From: Farysia itapuensis
Lineage: Eukaryota; Basidiomycota; Ustilaginomycetes; Ustilaginales; Ustilaginaceae
Direction of reading: 5' to 3'
Assembly (NCBI GenBank): GCA_023212645.1
Contig: JALBYC010000001.1
Span: 992,001 to 1,056,000, forward strand
DNA: 64,000 nt
The notes below the pieces were generated by a model. That model searched no databases, was not told where the DNA came from, and worked only from the letters and a program-made list of their open reading frames with translations. A program made the position numbers and the translations under genes. Within the stretch, counting starts at the first letter, position 1. Each line of letters begins with the position of its first letter. This document shows, one piece after another, positions 10,023 to 20,362 of the stretch.

Positions 10023-13000
10023 ATGAGTCGTGACGATCGAATACCCGGCTCAAGCTCTCTTCCTAATGCGATGGCTCGACAGAATGGCTTCCATTCACAG
10101 TCCACTGGCTCAGCGAGCTCAACCTCGAGTGTTGCTCCAAGCCTCCCAGCCGCACTGGGTCTTGCCTCCCCTACCGATGGGTCTCTTCGTCGCATCATCA
10201 ACGACCGACCCAAGTTCTATCCTCAGCCTGGCTCGTCGCCTCTCTCATCATCGAGATCTTCAGAGGGACTCCGCTTCAGTTTCGATGCTACTGAGCAGCT
10301 GCCCCGAACATTCGCACCCCAAAGTGGCTCCATCCCAACGTGGAATGCCCAGGGCTCGTCCAGTCGTCGCACTCCAATCCCCGGCCTGCCATCTGCCTCG
10401 CAGCAGTACGACCCATCCTCACCAGCGTCTCCTTCTCGTGACTTTCTTGTGCCTATCGGCGCGACTGGGGCGCGACAGAAGCTTTCGATTGCCAACGCTG
10501 CCCAACGTAGGCGATTGGCAGCCTCAGAAGATACTCGCTGGTCAGACTACTCTGTCGATCCTCCCACTGCGCCGCCAATCGCCATGGTTCGCTCCCAATC
10601 ACAAACAGACTTCGCAGCAAGCCCCTTTCAAAGTCATTCCCCAGCTATGAACCGATCCACTTCGCACACCGGCCTAGCCTCGTCAGCAGAGCTGCGTGAT
10701 CGACTCTCTGATTTCGAAAGACTCCGTGATCAAGAATCGTCTCCTACAACGACCGAGCGCGTGCAACAAGCTGCAATGCAGCGTCTTTCCTCCCAACGCA
10801 TTCTCCCGCAGCCTCAGTCGGACACCGGCTCGACGTCTCGCGCTTCCAGCTCCAGCTCCCAGCTACCGCTCACCCGGGCAACTTCTGCCTCAGGATCCCA
10901 AGATCAGACATTAGCTTCTTCTCCAAGTGAAGAGGCCTCCGCGCGCCTCGCAAAGATGACCGTGAGCCAAATTGCTGACCGAGTGGTAGCTAGCCCCGGT
11001 CGGATCAGTCCAGCTAGGCCTGAAAGATCAGCTGCTCGCACTCTGGCAAAGACGCCAGAGCGAAACAATAACGAGCAGGCACCTTCCCTCGCCGAAACCT
11101 ACAAGCAATCGATGCTCAACCTTGATGCTCGGGCAGTTCGACCGGACTCTGCCATATTGACGCGTACTCCCGAATCAGCTCCTAAGCTCGAGGTGCGGCT
11201 TCCTAGCTCAAGCTTTTTTGAAGACGATGACAGTGACTCGAATTCTCAGCAAGGTCTTCCAGCTTCAGTGATTCTAGCGTCGAACCAGCTTCAACGAAAC
11301 AGCAACGGGGATAATGCAGCCAACCGCGAGTCAACTCTATCAACGTCTGAGTCTGACCGTAGCATTGGCTCTTTCGAGGGTGCCTATGATTACGGCGCGT
11401 CAGTACCCCATACGTCGCTGCAAAGCTCGTATGATGAAGCCATGACCATACAGGATAGATTTCGCAACAGTGACGCACTGATCCTCGAAGACCCTACTCG
11501 GGACAAGATTGCCCCAACTACGTTAGACTTGAACTCTTTGCAGAGGGCACCAAAACTACAAGAGTCTTACTTGGCCATGTCGGATGAAGACGATGGCACT
11601 ACCGTCGCTCTTGGCGAATTTGAGACACCCAGAGCCAGCTCACGAGTCGCACGTCCAACAAGCTCCCGTCCGAATGCCACGTCGCCGTCTTCTCGTCCAG
11701 TGGCCGGCGTCTGGGATGTCGACACAGTCTTCATGCGTGACGGGACAGATTCTCAAAGCTCAAAGATGGTTGTTGATGACGTGACGTTTCAGCCAGTGAC
11801 TCCTCAGTCTGCCCATTCTCCCACTTCGACGCCAGCCGTAATGCTAGCATCAAAGCCCAGTTTGCCCCATGCTCCATCATTCAAAACTCTGAGTGTCTCC
11901 CCTCTCCAGGAAGAGCCCAGACCGAGCCCCAAGGAAGAAGCCGCTCTAGAAGCTGGAGCTTTGGCCGCTCATCCCGGACTCTCGCCAAGATCTACCACAT
12001 TTCCACATACGTCGTCTACTGCAAGTTCTCCTCCAACTCTTGCCAGTGTTTCTCCTTTCAGTGTCAACTACGCCGTGCGAGAAGCAGCGAAATCAAGTCC
12101 TGCTGTGTCGCCGGGGCATCGCTCGCCCTTCGACGGGCAGGACGACCTTTTAAGCTGGCAGCGTCGACAGGAGGCGTCTACACCTCTGTCGCCCTTCCAA
12201 CAAAGCCGCTTCTCGGAAGCCAGTACCATCCGGTCTGACTCGATGATCCCTATGCGTAACGATGATATTCAGTCGGGAGTAGGGTCCGCTTCTTCGAGCG
12301 ATGATGGGATGGACTCAGAATCTGGCCATATATTGCCTACCAGTGCATGGAACGAAGTCGAGATCGCTTTACGGAGGTTCCGAGAAAAGTCACTTAATTC
12401 GCCGACTGAGCGTGGCAACCTGCTGCGCGGAGTCTTGCTACCATTTTTGGCCTTAGAGGCGGAGACTGCTTCAGTCGAGACCCTTGGACAAGGACCTTAT
12501 ACACAGGGCAAGCACCGCCGTTCTCTCTTCTTCGACTGGATCCGCTTCTTGCTGCTAGAGCTACAGCATGTTCAGACATCTGCGGACCGAGGAGCGATAC
12601 TGGAAAGCATCGCATGCATCATCGAGAGTCGGAACTTTTCGGTATCCATCCTGTCTACCGATGTGGAAGACGAGGCGCGTTTCTCGTCAGTTTTCGGTCA
12701 CATTCTTGCCTATGCCATCGGCGAGCTGAACAAGAAAGGCGTGTATCAAAATACTCTCATCTTCTCAGGTCGCTTGTTGGCGGTCGCTTTTTTCCGTGTG
12801 CGAGGCGTCGCCAGCAAGCTGCTGCGGGCGCTGCCCGTCAGTCGGTTTGCGCTCGAAAGAGTGGCTGCCGAATTTGGATGGAAAGACAAAGTACCGTCCA
12901 ACTTCGTCAAGTATGCGAACACATTCCCAGCATCTTTGCGGTCATTGTGCTATAAGGATGCACGAAGCTACCTCAGAGTGCTAGACAGCGAGGCTGGTCA

Positions 13001-15014
13001 TTTCGTGTCCTACGAAGCTATCGAAGATGATCGTTTCCTTGTACGGCAACCGGAGGTAGAGGTGGAGATGTCTGGTAATTGGCTTCGACGATGGCAGTCG
13101 GACGATTCCGAGCTCTTCTTCAGTTTCTGCAGAAGCTACCATCGACAGCTTGCATGTCTGCTTGCAAGCTCGAGGCCGCTGAAGTCAGTTTCCAAGCTTT
13201 TCTTTGGCGGGCCTGGATACGCACACCTTGCTACTTGCGTACACCAAAAGTGCCTTGCGTTGGTCCACCGGGTCATTCTTTCCGTCACCACCTTGTCCTC
13301 TCAAAAGAACTTCAACCCAGTGGGAGAGACCGCCAACGTATTTTCGGGCAGTACAGCAGGAAAGCCTAGAATACTGGAGGCAGCTAATCGAAGATGCACA
13401 GCCATTGTAGTTGACATTGTTCGTGCTCCTGCTGGCAGCAACATGCTTTTTGCGCCTATGCTGGGCCTGCACATCAAAGTCCTCATCAAGCGCACGTCGT
13501 TGTACGATGTGCAAGGCGTATTTTGCCTATTAGACTGGCTCGACGGTGTTCTAAGTCACATGGAGTCTGCCGACCTACTCAAGCAGGGTCTTGTCGATGT
13601 TGGCTTCGTCATCTCGACTATTGGTCGTCTACTGGAGGATGCCGATCATGCACTCGCACTCATGCGGACCATAGCGTTCTGCTATGCCAACTTTGGCGTT
13701 TTGACAGCCACAGCTAGCAATCGTATTGCATTCTGCGAGCAGATCTTACTCAAACCCGCGGTATTCAACAAGCTGTTCCTCTCGTGGTCCTTCACTATTC
13801 GTGCATATTACCTGCACTTGCTCGTCTTCCGTCTGGCTCGCATCTGGGACTTCCCAAGACCACAAGATGATCCCAGTGGCATGACTGCAGTACGTGTAGT
13901 CCGTCTGTTCAATCAGCGCCTTGAGGATCTTCGTAGAAGACACAACCAACTATCGCCAGATATCGATTCGAGCTCGGACGGTGGGCAGTCGGAAGATGCA
14001 AAGTCACGAAAGTCCGGCACCTCGACCTTTGTCAGTACGATCAAGCGCGCTTCTTCCGATTCGGCTGGGCCTGACCCTGTGCAAGAAGCAAAGGCGAAAG
14101 CCGAGAAACTTGCACTGACGAGTACGCAGCCGAGTAAACCGACTCCGACCTCGACAAATGCTACAACCTCACCTGCTGCTGAAAGCAAGAGCAACTCGAC
14201 ATCCAAGACCAAGACCTGGTTGAAGTCGTTCCGGACTGGGGGCCGCGCAGCACCCCGACCAGACGTCGGCGATTCTCCCCGCAAATCAGTACCTCGACCG
14301 AAAGAGGGGTCTGACGAGTCAAGAGGTGCGAGTAGCAACAAGACTACGCCACGAACCTCTTTTGAATCTAACTCGGATTCCATGTCAGATGTATCGACGC
14401 TGGCTGGCAGCATTCGTACAGCTAAAGGCGACCGAAATAGCACTTACGAATTCGAGATCAAGCAGCAAAATGCATCACCCAAGCAACAAGTGTCGCCCAG
14501 ACACTCACAGCAGCAGCAACCAAATGCCAATGCGGACCAGCTTGGCAAGACTGCACCCCTGGACGGATCTACACGATCGACCAAAGGACGACCTGCGGCG
14601 CTCGTACTTGGGCCAGAAATTGGAATCGATGGAGACACGGTGTTTGACTTGCAGTCCACACATGCGCAGCTACCAACCCCCGGGCGTGTTCCTGATTCGC
14701 CCCGGATATCTCGTGCTTTTTCTCGACGAGCATCAATATTGCCCTCGGCTGCGTCCGATCTCGTGAGCGGTGCCGCAAACGAACTGCCAGCTGTGCCCGG
14801 GATTCCTCTGCAACACCAAGAGTACTCGCAGATGGACGGCGCGAACGTGTATGACGACTCTCTACACGTTTACGCGGTCTCCAGCTTGCGAGAATACGAA
14901 CAGACGGTGCAGGAGCACGACGACTTTTTCGCATCTCTTCCCAAAGGTCAGACTGCTCAGGTTCCAAGGCTGCCCGTAACTTGGCCGGCTATGTGGAGCT
15001 CCACAGGGGAGTGA
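10023..15014 (+). CDS. Large fungal protein of uncertain family (possibly DUF1765/UPF0592-like)
   Basis: An intronless gene for about 1663 residues, starting at the first in-frame ATG at 10023. Residues 1-770 and 1320-1663 are Ser/Pro/Thr-rich, with motifs such as RSQSQTD that could be phosphorylated. Between about 770 and 1310 lies a folded, helix-rich block with an acidic/aromatic start (SAWNEVEIALRRFREK), then FDWIRFLLLELQHVQT, SFCRSYHRQLACLL and GGPGYAHLATCVHQ. This layout of disordered flanks around a roughly 500-residue helical core resembles the fungal DUF1765 (UPF0592) family, but I cannot confirm that from memory of the profile. No catalytic motif or clear membrane segment is visible. 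Function unknown. Confidence 0.8.
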   Translation: MSRDDRIPGSSSLPNAMARQNGFHSQSTGSASSTSSVAPSLPAALGLASPTDGSLRRIINDRPKFYPQPGSSPLSSSRSSEGLRFSFDATEQLPRTFAPQSGSIPTWNAQGSSSRRTPIPGLPSASQQYDPSSPASPSRDFLVPIGATGARQKLSIANAAQRRRLAASEDTRWSDYSVDPPTAPPIAMVRSQSQTDFAASPFQSHSPAMNRSTSHTGLASSAELRDRLSDFERLRDQESSPTTTERVQQAAMQRLSSQRILPQPQSDTGSTSRASSSSSQLPLTRATSASGSQDQTLASSPSEEASARLAKMTVSQIADRVVASPGRISPARPERSAARTLAKTPERNNNEQAPSLAETYKQSMLNLDARAVRPDSAILTRTPESAPKLEVRLPSSSFFEDDDSDSNSQQGLPASVILASNQLQRNSNGDNAANRESTLSTSESDRSIGSFEGAYDYGASVPHTSLQSSYDEAMTIQDRFRNSDALILEDPTRDKIAPTTLDLNSLQRAPKLQESYLAMSDEDDGTTVALGEFETPRASSRVARPTSSRPNATSPSSRPVAGVWDVDTVFMRDGTDSQSSKMVVDDVTFQPVTPQSAHSPTSTPAVMLASKPSLPHAPSFKTLSVSPLQEEPRPSPKEEAALEAGALAAHPGLSPRSTTFPHTSSTASSPPTLASVSPFSVNYAVREAAKSSPAVSPGHRSPFDGQDDLLSWQRRQEASTPLSPFQQSRFSEASTIRSDSMIPMRNDDIQSGVGSASSSDDGMDSESGHILPTSAWNEVEIALRRFREKSLNSPTERGNLLRGVLLPFLALEAETASVETLGQGPYTQGKHRRSLFFDWIRFLLLELQHVQTSADRGAILESIACIIESRNFSVSILSTDVEDEARFSSVFGHILAYAIGELNKKGVYQNTLIFSGRLLAVAFFRVRGVASKLLRALPVSRFALERVAAEFGWKDKVPSNFVKYANTFPASLRSLCYKDARSYLRVLDSEAGHFVSYEAIEDDRFLVRQPEVEVEMSGNWLRRWQSDDSELFFSFCRSYHRQLACLLASSRPLKSVSKLFFGGPGYAHLATCVHQKCLALVHRVILSVTTLSSQKNFNPVGETANVFSGSTAGKPRILEAANRRCTAIVVDIVRAPAGSNMLFAPMLGLHIKVLIKRTSLYDVQGVFCLLDWLDGVLSHMESADLLKQGLVDVGFVISTIGRLLEDADHALALMRTIAFCYANFGVLTATASNRIAFCEQILLKPAVFNKLFLSWSFTIRAYYLHLLVFRLARIWDFPRPQDDPSGMTAVRVVRLFNQRLEDLRRRHNQLSPDIDSSSDGGQSEDAKSRKSGTSTFVSTIKRASSDSAGPDPVQEAKAKAEKLALTSTQPSKPTPTSTNATTSPAAESKSNSTSKTKTWLKSFRTGGRAAPRPDVGDSPRKSVPRPKEGSDESRGASSNKTTPRTSFESNSDSMSDVSTLAGSIRTAKGDRNSTYEFEIKQQNASPKQQVSPRHSQQQQPNANADQLGKTAPLDGSTRSTKGRPAALVLGPEIGIDGDTVFDLQSTHAQLPTPGRVPDSPRISRAFSRRASILPSAASDLVSGAANELPAVPGIPLQHQEYSQMDGANVYDDSLHVYAVSSLREYEQTVQEHDDFFASLPKGQTAQVPRLPVTWPAMWSSTGE

Positions 15015-15333
15015 ACTAAGCAGTGAACAGGTCACACTTTGTATCAAACAACCGCATTGCCTTTCATCCCTGTCCTATAACTTCCAGTGTGTGCGAGCGA
15101 GTCAAGTCTCCAGCTGAGCATACACTCGTTGAGCTGAAAGTCAGCCCAGTGATCCAGTTGTAAGCTCTCTCGTTATAGGACTGTGATGATGAGCAAATCG
15201 ATTTTTAGTCCGTTTTGAAGCTTGACGATCCGCGGCCCCGGGGATATTTCCAGCCGAGCGTAGCGGCAATTTCGACGGCGAAATGGGATTAGTTCAGCGT
15301 TACTGAGTTGGTCCTTCCTTCGTGCAGTCAACC
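15015..15333. other. Intergenic region
   Basis: About 320 bases between two genes on the same strand. It contains the 3' end of the upstream gene and the promoter of the next. No RNA gene, repeat or open frame of interest is seen. Confidence 0.5.
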
Positions 15334-17082
15334 ATGTCGGAACGAAGGACACAGCAGGGCGAAACAGCGACACAGGCGACAGGCTACACTGTCGGCTCAG
15401 CGGTGCAAGACACTAACTTCAGTGGGACGGATCGCAGGCAAGATGGCCCGGTGGTGACATCAGCGGCCAAGGCTACCACCGGATCGTCGCGGATCCTCGC
15501 ACCGGACCTTCTGCGCGGACTGTTAATGGCTCTCATGTCGCTAGACCACAGCGCACTTTTCCTGGGTGCGTGGCGCCATGGAACTCCCAAAGTAACAGAG
15601 ACCGACAGCACCGTTCTCACCGAGTGGAATCATTTGGCAGCTTGGATCTCCCGCACGCTCACGCATCTCTGTGCGCCAGGCTTCTTCTTCCTGATGGGCA
15701 TGGGCACAGTCTACTTCTCGCGTTCACGCGTCAACCTGGGCTGGAGTCGTCGCAGAATGCTGCGCCACTATGTCGTACGAGGAGTTGCGTTGGCACTTGT
15801 GAACGAGCTGCTCGGCTTCGCTCTCATGGCCGGCCGAGGGTTCTGGCTGTTCAATATTGTCCTGCTCGGGCTTGCTATTGACTACGTCATTAGTGGCTTG
15901 CTTTGTTTGCTGCTCAATGAAACCGACAATCTGGTCGCGCGAGGGCTTGAGCAAGTCCTGAACTCAAACGCAAATGAAGAGCAAACACCACTCCTACGAG
16001 ATCGACCATCCGAAGACGGCAGGAGTGTTAGCAAGTCGGCACGCCGGGCCAAACAGTGGTCGTTCTGGATCCACAATGCCGTCTTGCTTGTTCTTACGGG
16101 AGTCACTATATTCTGGAATGTTTGGCTATCGCCACACCACGGCCGCTGCTCAACAATGTCTCTGGCCACAACGTCGGCCAGCGTCGAACAGTGTGTGCTA
16201 TCTCCCTACGATACACTGTCGACCTCCGCTGAACCTGCGATGAACGGCTCATCGTACGGAGTCTGGTTCGACTTTTGGTTCTACTCGGTCATGACAAAGC
16301 ACATCATGTCTGGCTTCCCACCTCTGGCGTGGATTTCCTTCTGTATCTTTGGCATTCTGTACGCCCGCGTCATGCTCGTCCGCAAATGGTCACCGAGAGC
16401 CGTGGTCGCCGGTAACGCTGCTGTTGCAGTCGTTCTATCCCTTCTCTTTGTCGCCACTAGACTGTTCCATTTCGGAAACCTGTCTGAGGCCTGTCTTCAC
16501 ATGCCCGAGCAGATTGCTCATCCGGAGAAGAACCAGTACCTCGCTTCTGTGCAGAGCTTCTTCTACGTAACAAAGGTATGTCTAGAGCGCAGGTCGGGTT
16601 GAGATACAATATCGCTGACAATTTTTGCACTGACAGTATCCTCCGAGCCCGTCCTTCCTCTTCATGACCATGGCGGGCAACTTCTTCCTGCTCGCTGGAT
16701 TCGGAGCACTTCCACCAGCGACGGCCATCAAGATCCCTGGCCTCCTCAACTTTGGCGGGTCAGCACTCTTTTTCTACGTGTAAGTTCTCCGCCACCACAT
16801 CGGCTGAAAACACACACTGACGGGCTTGTCAAATGATGCTTGTTATTGTACAGTGCCCACATGGTATTCTACAAGTTCGAGGCTATCCCGGTGCGGTACT
16901 TTTTCGAGCACGACCTGCCAGACAAATCGCCGAATGACTGGGAGAGGAGCCGCGGCGTCGGTGACACGCCCGTCTTTTGGATTTTCTGGATCGTGGGGTT
17001 GTGCGTCCTTAGTCCCCTTTGCCGTATGTACGGCAAGTTCAAGGCTTCCAAGTCGGCGGACTCGCTTTGGCGCTTCTTTTAG
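15334..17082 (+). CDS. HGSNAT-like (DUF1624) multi-pass membrane acetyltransferase, three exons
   Basis: Resembles heparan-alpha-glucosaminide N-acetyltransferase-type proteins, which move acetyl groups across membranes; the fungal substrate is unknown. Exons 15334-16575, 16637-16779 and 16854-17082 give 537 residues. Introns of 61 and 74 nt have GTATGT and GTAAGT donors, TGACAG and TACAG acceptors, and CTGAC branch-like sites. Splicing restores the family's C-terminal stretch YPPSPSFLFMTMAG. The N-terminus carries the hallmark DLLRGLLMALMSLDHSALFL (about residues 56-75), and a second conserved helix reads LCAPGFFFLMGMGTVYFSR. About ten hydrophobic segments are visible. Family call good; role inferred. 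Confidence 0.88.
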
Positions 17083-17183
17083 CCCCCTTTGCAGCTTGCT
17101 TCGACAGAGAGCTCCGGATAGTATGCCGTTTATAAGGAAGTTCGTAATACAGTCCCATTTCCTCGGTTTGCGTGGATCAAAGT

Positions 17184-17684
17184 TTATTGAGCAGCGTGAA
17201 TTTCTGCTTCATACACAGTGAGCCGGCCGTAGTCATCGGTGCTGCCGCGGAATTGCAGGCGTAGTCCAGAGATCAGCTCCTGCCCGGTAGATGATATAGA
17301 AAAGTACTGCTTTGCATTGGTGTCGAGAGGATGCAGAAGCGGAGAAATGGGAGTCCACTCCTTGGCATTGTCTTCCGTCGAGGCAAGAATTCGAAGGCTC
17401 ATAGGGCAGAATCCGCCTGCAAAAGTAAGCGACAGCGAATGGAGGGTGCTTATTTGAACAGAGCTCGGCAGCTTGAATGTGAGCAGATAGTCGGAAGAGC
17501 TTGGATCGCTGTTGGGTGGTAGATTGTCCGAGGTCCAACAGGTCTCGGAAGATCCGTCTAGAACGTTTTTCCCATCTTTGCTAGACCCAGAGGACACCCT
17601 TACCTTCACATCTTTTGTAAGGAGGTTCATCAGCTGCATTCCTGGAGGCGCTGCTGGCCGGACTAGGGTTGGAGCTGAAGCCAT
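17184..17684 (-). CDS. NR2C2AP-like protein with a discoidin (F5/8 type C) fold
   Basis: A 166-residue protein that looks like the small NR2C2-associated protein (TRA16) family, a single galactose-binding/discoidin-like beta-sandwich. Supporting stretches: VLDGSSETCWTSDNLPP near residues 42-58 (animal members have a similar D-EETCWNSDQGP block), FAGGFCPMSLRIL in the middle, and LRLQFRGSTDDYGRLTVYEAEI at the C-terminus. No signal peptide, so probably cytosolic or nuclear. The start ATG at 17684 is the only good one. It converges on the acetyltransferase gene (101 bases apart) and is divergent from RNase H1 (205 bases). Function in fungi is not known to me. Confidence 0.75.
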   Translation of the reverse strand: MASAPTLVRPAAPPGMQLMNLLTKDVKVRVSSGSSKDGKNVLDGSSETCWTSDNLPPNSDPSSSDYLLTFKLPSSVQISTLHSLSLTFAGGFCPMSLRILASTEDNAKEWTPISPLLHPLDTNAKQYFSISSTGQELISGLRLQFRGSTDDYGRLTVYEAEIHAAQ

Positions 17685-17889
17685 CTTTGCAGCCCAGTGT
17701 CTTCACGTTGCTTCGTACTTGACCCTGACACAGAAAAGAAGCTGTTTTGACGTGTTGGCCTGTCGCCGTGTTCCGAGATTTTGATGTGCCTTTGTTTGCA
17801 CTGTTGAACAGGGACACAACTTTACCAGGTTGCAACGCGACGGCGGGACACACACTCGAAGGCCACGAGAACATCAGAATGGCGATTGC

Positions 17890-19164
17890 ATGAAGATACC
17901 AGGCTCCTTGCTTCCCAAGCGCTTCCTTGCACGTACAATTGCACGCCACAACCTAATTAGGACATTGGGTTCGCGAGGACCGTGCTTGTCCGGGACTTCA
18001 TCTGTACTTGATAAAGCCAGTCTTTGGCGGTTTGCGGACGAATTCGGGCCATACTCGTCCCGCGAACTTCTCATCCACCAAATCGGCAGCATTGAAGACG
18101 ACATGGGGAAATCCAGAAACGGTTACTATGCCGTTCAGAAGGGGAGACAGAAGGGCGTGTACATGACCTGGGCCGAATGCGAAGCCCAGACAAAAGGTTT
18201 TGCCGGGAGCATTTTCAAAAAGTTTGACTCGCAAGCCCAAGCTGAAGCCTTTGCACAAGCGAGCAATGGATATGGGGGTAGAGCATCCGCCGCGCTGGAC
18301 GCACCTTCTGGCTCTAATTACAAGCACGCGCGTCAAGCGCGTCAAGAAGACAAGGCCCAACTCCAGCCGATGTATCTTGCGCCAAACACACCCGTCGGTA
18401 ACACTGTTAACACACCCAGTGGGCCGCCGGTCAGACCTGCCATAAATGCGGATACCCAGCCAGCTTCGAAGTCACCCGCGAAGAGGTCACATCAACCCCA
18501 GTCGGGTCTGAGTCGTGACTCCTTGTCAGGACAAGCATTGCCACGCAGCAAAAAGTCACGACGCACGGCCCCAGACTTGGCCAGTCCTTCTCTGACCCGT
18601 CCCAGTAGTATCTTCCCATCTTCGCCGACGGATCAGATCATCGCGTACTGCGACGGCTCTTCTGTCGGCAACGGAAAGCGAGATGCCCGTGCAGGCTGGG
18701 GCGTTTTTTTCGAAAACCCAGACATGCAACACATGAACGAGTCTCGTCGCCTTCCAGGCACCCCTCAGACAAACAATCGGGCGGAGCTCATGGCGCTTAT
18801 CCGCTCGATCCGCCTCTGCTATCAGGTACCCAGTAACGCAGGTCGTCAGCTGGTCATCATGACAGACAGTCAGTACAGCGTGGACTGTGTCGAAAAGTGG
18901 ATCAAGTCCTGGAAACAACGGGGCTGGAAAACCCAGAACGATAAAGACGTCCTCAATAGAGATCTCATCGAACTCCTTGACGCCGAACTGCAAAAGTACT
19001 ATCCGCGACCAAAGCTGGTGAAAGTCAAAGCTCATTCGGGCATCGAAGGCAATGTGATTGTCGATCGGATGGCCAAATTTGGTGCAAGTCTGCCGAGGAG
19101 CGACTCTGCTGACTTTGATCTGCGCTCAACTGCGCCTGAAAGCCACATAGTCCCACCGCACTGA
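17890..19164 (+). CDS. rnh1: Ribonuclease H1 with hybrid-binding domain and possible mitochondrial presequence
   Basis: Cuts the RNA strand of RNA-DNA hybrids. From the ATG at 17890 it is 424 residues; from a second in-frame ATG at 18103 it is 353. The caulimovirus-VI-type hybrid-binding domain begins near residue 76 (RNGYYAVQKGRQKGVY). A disordered linker follows. The RNase H domain starts near 250 with all acidic residues present: Asp255 (YCDGSS), Glu299 (NNRAELMAL), Asp326 (MTDSQYS) and Asp392 (VIVDRMAK), plus His382 in KAHSG. The first 35 residues are Arg/Lys-rich with no acids, as in mitochondrial presequences. The upstream ATG has a poor context and the downstream one a strong context, which would allow both forms. 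Confidence 0.93.
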   Translation: MKIPGSLLPKRFLARTIARHNLIRTLGSRGPCLSGTSSVLDKASLWRFADEFGPYSSRELLIHQIGSIEDDMGKSRNGYYAVQKGRQKGVYMTWAECEAQTKGFAGSIFKKFDSQAQAEAFAQASNGYGGRASAALDAPSGSNYKHARQARQEDKAQLQPMYLAPNTPVGNTVNTPSGPPVRPAINADTQPASKSPAKRSHQPQSGLSRDSLSGQALPRSKKSRRTAPDLASPSLTRPSSIFPSSPTDQIIAYCDGSSVGNGKRDARAGWGVFFENPDMQHMNESRRLPGTPQTNNRAELMALIRSIRLCYQVPSNAGRQLVIMTDSQYSVDCVEKWIKSWKQRGWKTQNDKDVLNRDLIELLDAELQKYYPRPKLVKVKAHSGIEGNVIVDRMAKFGASLPRSDSADFDLRSTAPESHIVPPH

Positions 19165-19201
19165 CGTGACGAATCTACGCACGTAATAACTATTGCCAAT
19201 G

Positions 19202-19876
19202 CTACAAGAACAGGACTGCTAGTGTTGTCATGAATGCAAGCAGCGAAATAGTTTGCAGGTAGGCTATAGTGAGTTGGGATGATGTCGAATCATTTTGGTT
19301 GTGCAAATAGACTGATGCATTCTTGTCAAACGGCGGCCACGACGGCAGCGTGTCGTCGTTTATGTCCTTGGCAGGCTGAACGCTCTCCGGGATGATGATA
19401 CTGGCGGGCTGATTTAGCGGAGCTTGAGCTACGCTTGGAATTGCACTTTGGCCAGAGGCAGGGTGAGGCGCTGTTCCGGCTGCCTGGATCGAAAAGAGCG
19501 GACTTGCGTAGAACGCGTTGGTCGCCGTGTGACTGTCACCAGAAGCGTTCAAGAACTGGATGGAGTACTTGTTCGACGTCGATAGACAGGGCACATAGAC
19601 CATGTATACATTGTTTCCAGTAGTCTTGCTAGAATTGGAAGCCACAGCGTCGCCCAAGTCATAGGCACCGTTTAGAAGTTGGGCGTCCGAATTGGTGAGC
19701 ATAAGCGTGATCCGGTCTGGATCACCGGGAGAGCCCTTCCAAGCAAGCGTATTCCAGCCACAAGCTACCCAGTAGCTCGTCAGGCTCGGCACAATCAGCT
19801 CATGAGCTGCCGACGCTGTCGCTAAGCAAGATATGGCGAGCAGAAGGAGGTGTCTGCTGCGTGTCATGCTGGTCAT
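19202..19876 (-). CDS. Secreted, probably GPI-anchored Kre9/Knh1-like cell-surface protein
   Basis: A 224-residue protein with a signal peptide (MTSMTRSRHLLLLAISCLATASA, cleavage probably near residue 23) and a hydrophobic C-terminal segment (LQTISLLAFMTTLAVLFL) that fits a GPI signal. The mature N-terminal half resembles the Ser/Thr-rich Kre9/Knh1-type Ig-like domain: a Cys in WVACGWNTLAWKG, then DRITLMLTNSD, NVYMVYVPCLSTSNKYSIQFLN and FYASPLFSI. The two Cys probably form a disulfide. Several NxS/T sites are present. Related proteins act at the fungal cell wall; the exact role is unknown. A second Met at residue 4 is also usable as the start. Confidence 0.8.
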   Translation of the reverse strand: MTSMTRSRHLLLLAISCLATASAAHELIVPSLTSYWVACGWNTLAWKGSPGDPDRITLMLTNSDAQLLNGAYDLGDAVASNSSKTTGNNVYMVYVPCLSTSNKYSIQFLNASGDSHTATNAFYASPLFSIQAAGTAPHPASGQSAIPSVAQAPLNQPASIIIPESVQPAKDINDDTLPSWPPFDKNASVYLHNQNDSTSSQLTIAYLQTISLLAFMTTLAVLFL

Positions 19877-20362
19877 GAGCCAGAACCCTCATTTCAGCTT
19901 TTGTTCAGACTTTATTCAGAAAGCAGCCGCAGAATCAACCTTGTTCTCGCCTTCATCTGCGCAGGATAGCTTTGCATCATATTTCGTTTCAGGAGGTGGG
20001 GACTAATTTGCCCACATCGACACTCGGCTGCGCCAGAAGACTCAACGCCCGCCAGCGCCTTTTGCACCTACACCACTCACGCAGTAGCAGGCTGGTTAGC
20101 AGGCCGTAAGGTTGTCTGTCACGTAAGAGCCAACCCGCAAAGAGGCGGCCGATAGCTCTGTGCGTCGGGTCTACATGGCTGCTCGACATGGTTGCTTGGA
20201 ACCGCGTCAGAATTTGTTAATTTGACAAAAAGTGGTTGAACGTGTTAGGTCAACGAAATATACGAAATAATTTTTTGGCGAAACGAAGAAGCGAAAGGAC
20301 CCTGACATGGTTGACGTCGTCTTCTCCTTGCATCACCGGATCACCGTCGAATCTGCGCCGTG
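19877..20362. promoter_or_regulatory. Divergent intergenic region, AT-rich near the TRM112 start
   Basis: About 490 bases between the divergent start codons of the Kre9-like gene and TRM112. The part at 20210-20290 is clearly AT-rich compared with the surroundings. No convincing gene is present; the 66-codon minus-strand frame at 19989-20189 has no family signature. Confidence 0.5.

Noticed and set aside
19989..20189. 66-codon minus-strand frame before TRM112
   Set aside because: Short, Arg/Leu-rich, and without any recognisable motif; probably promoter sequence.
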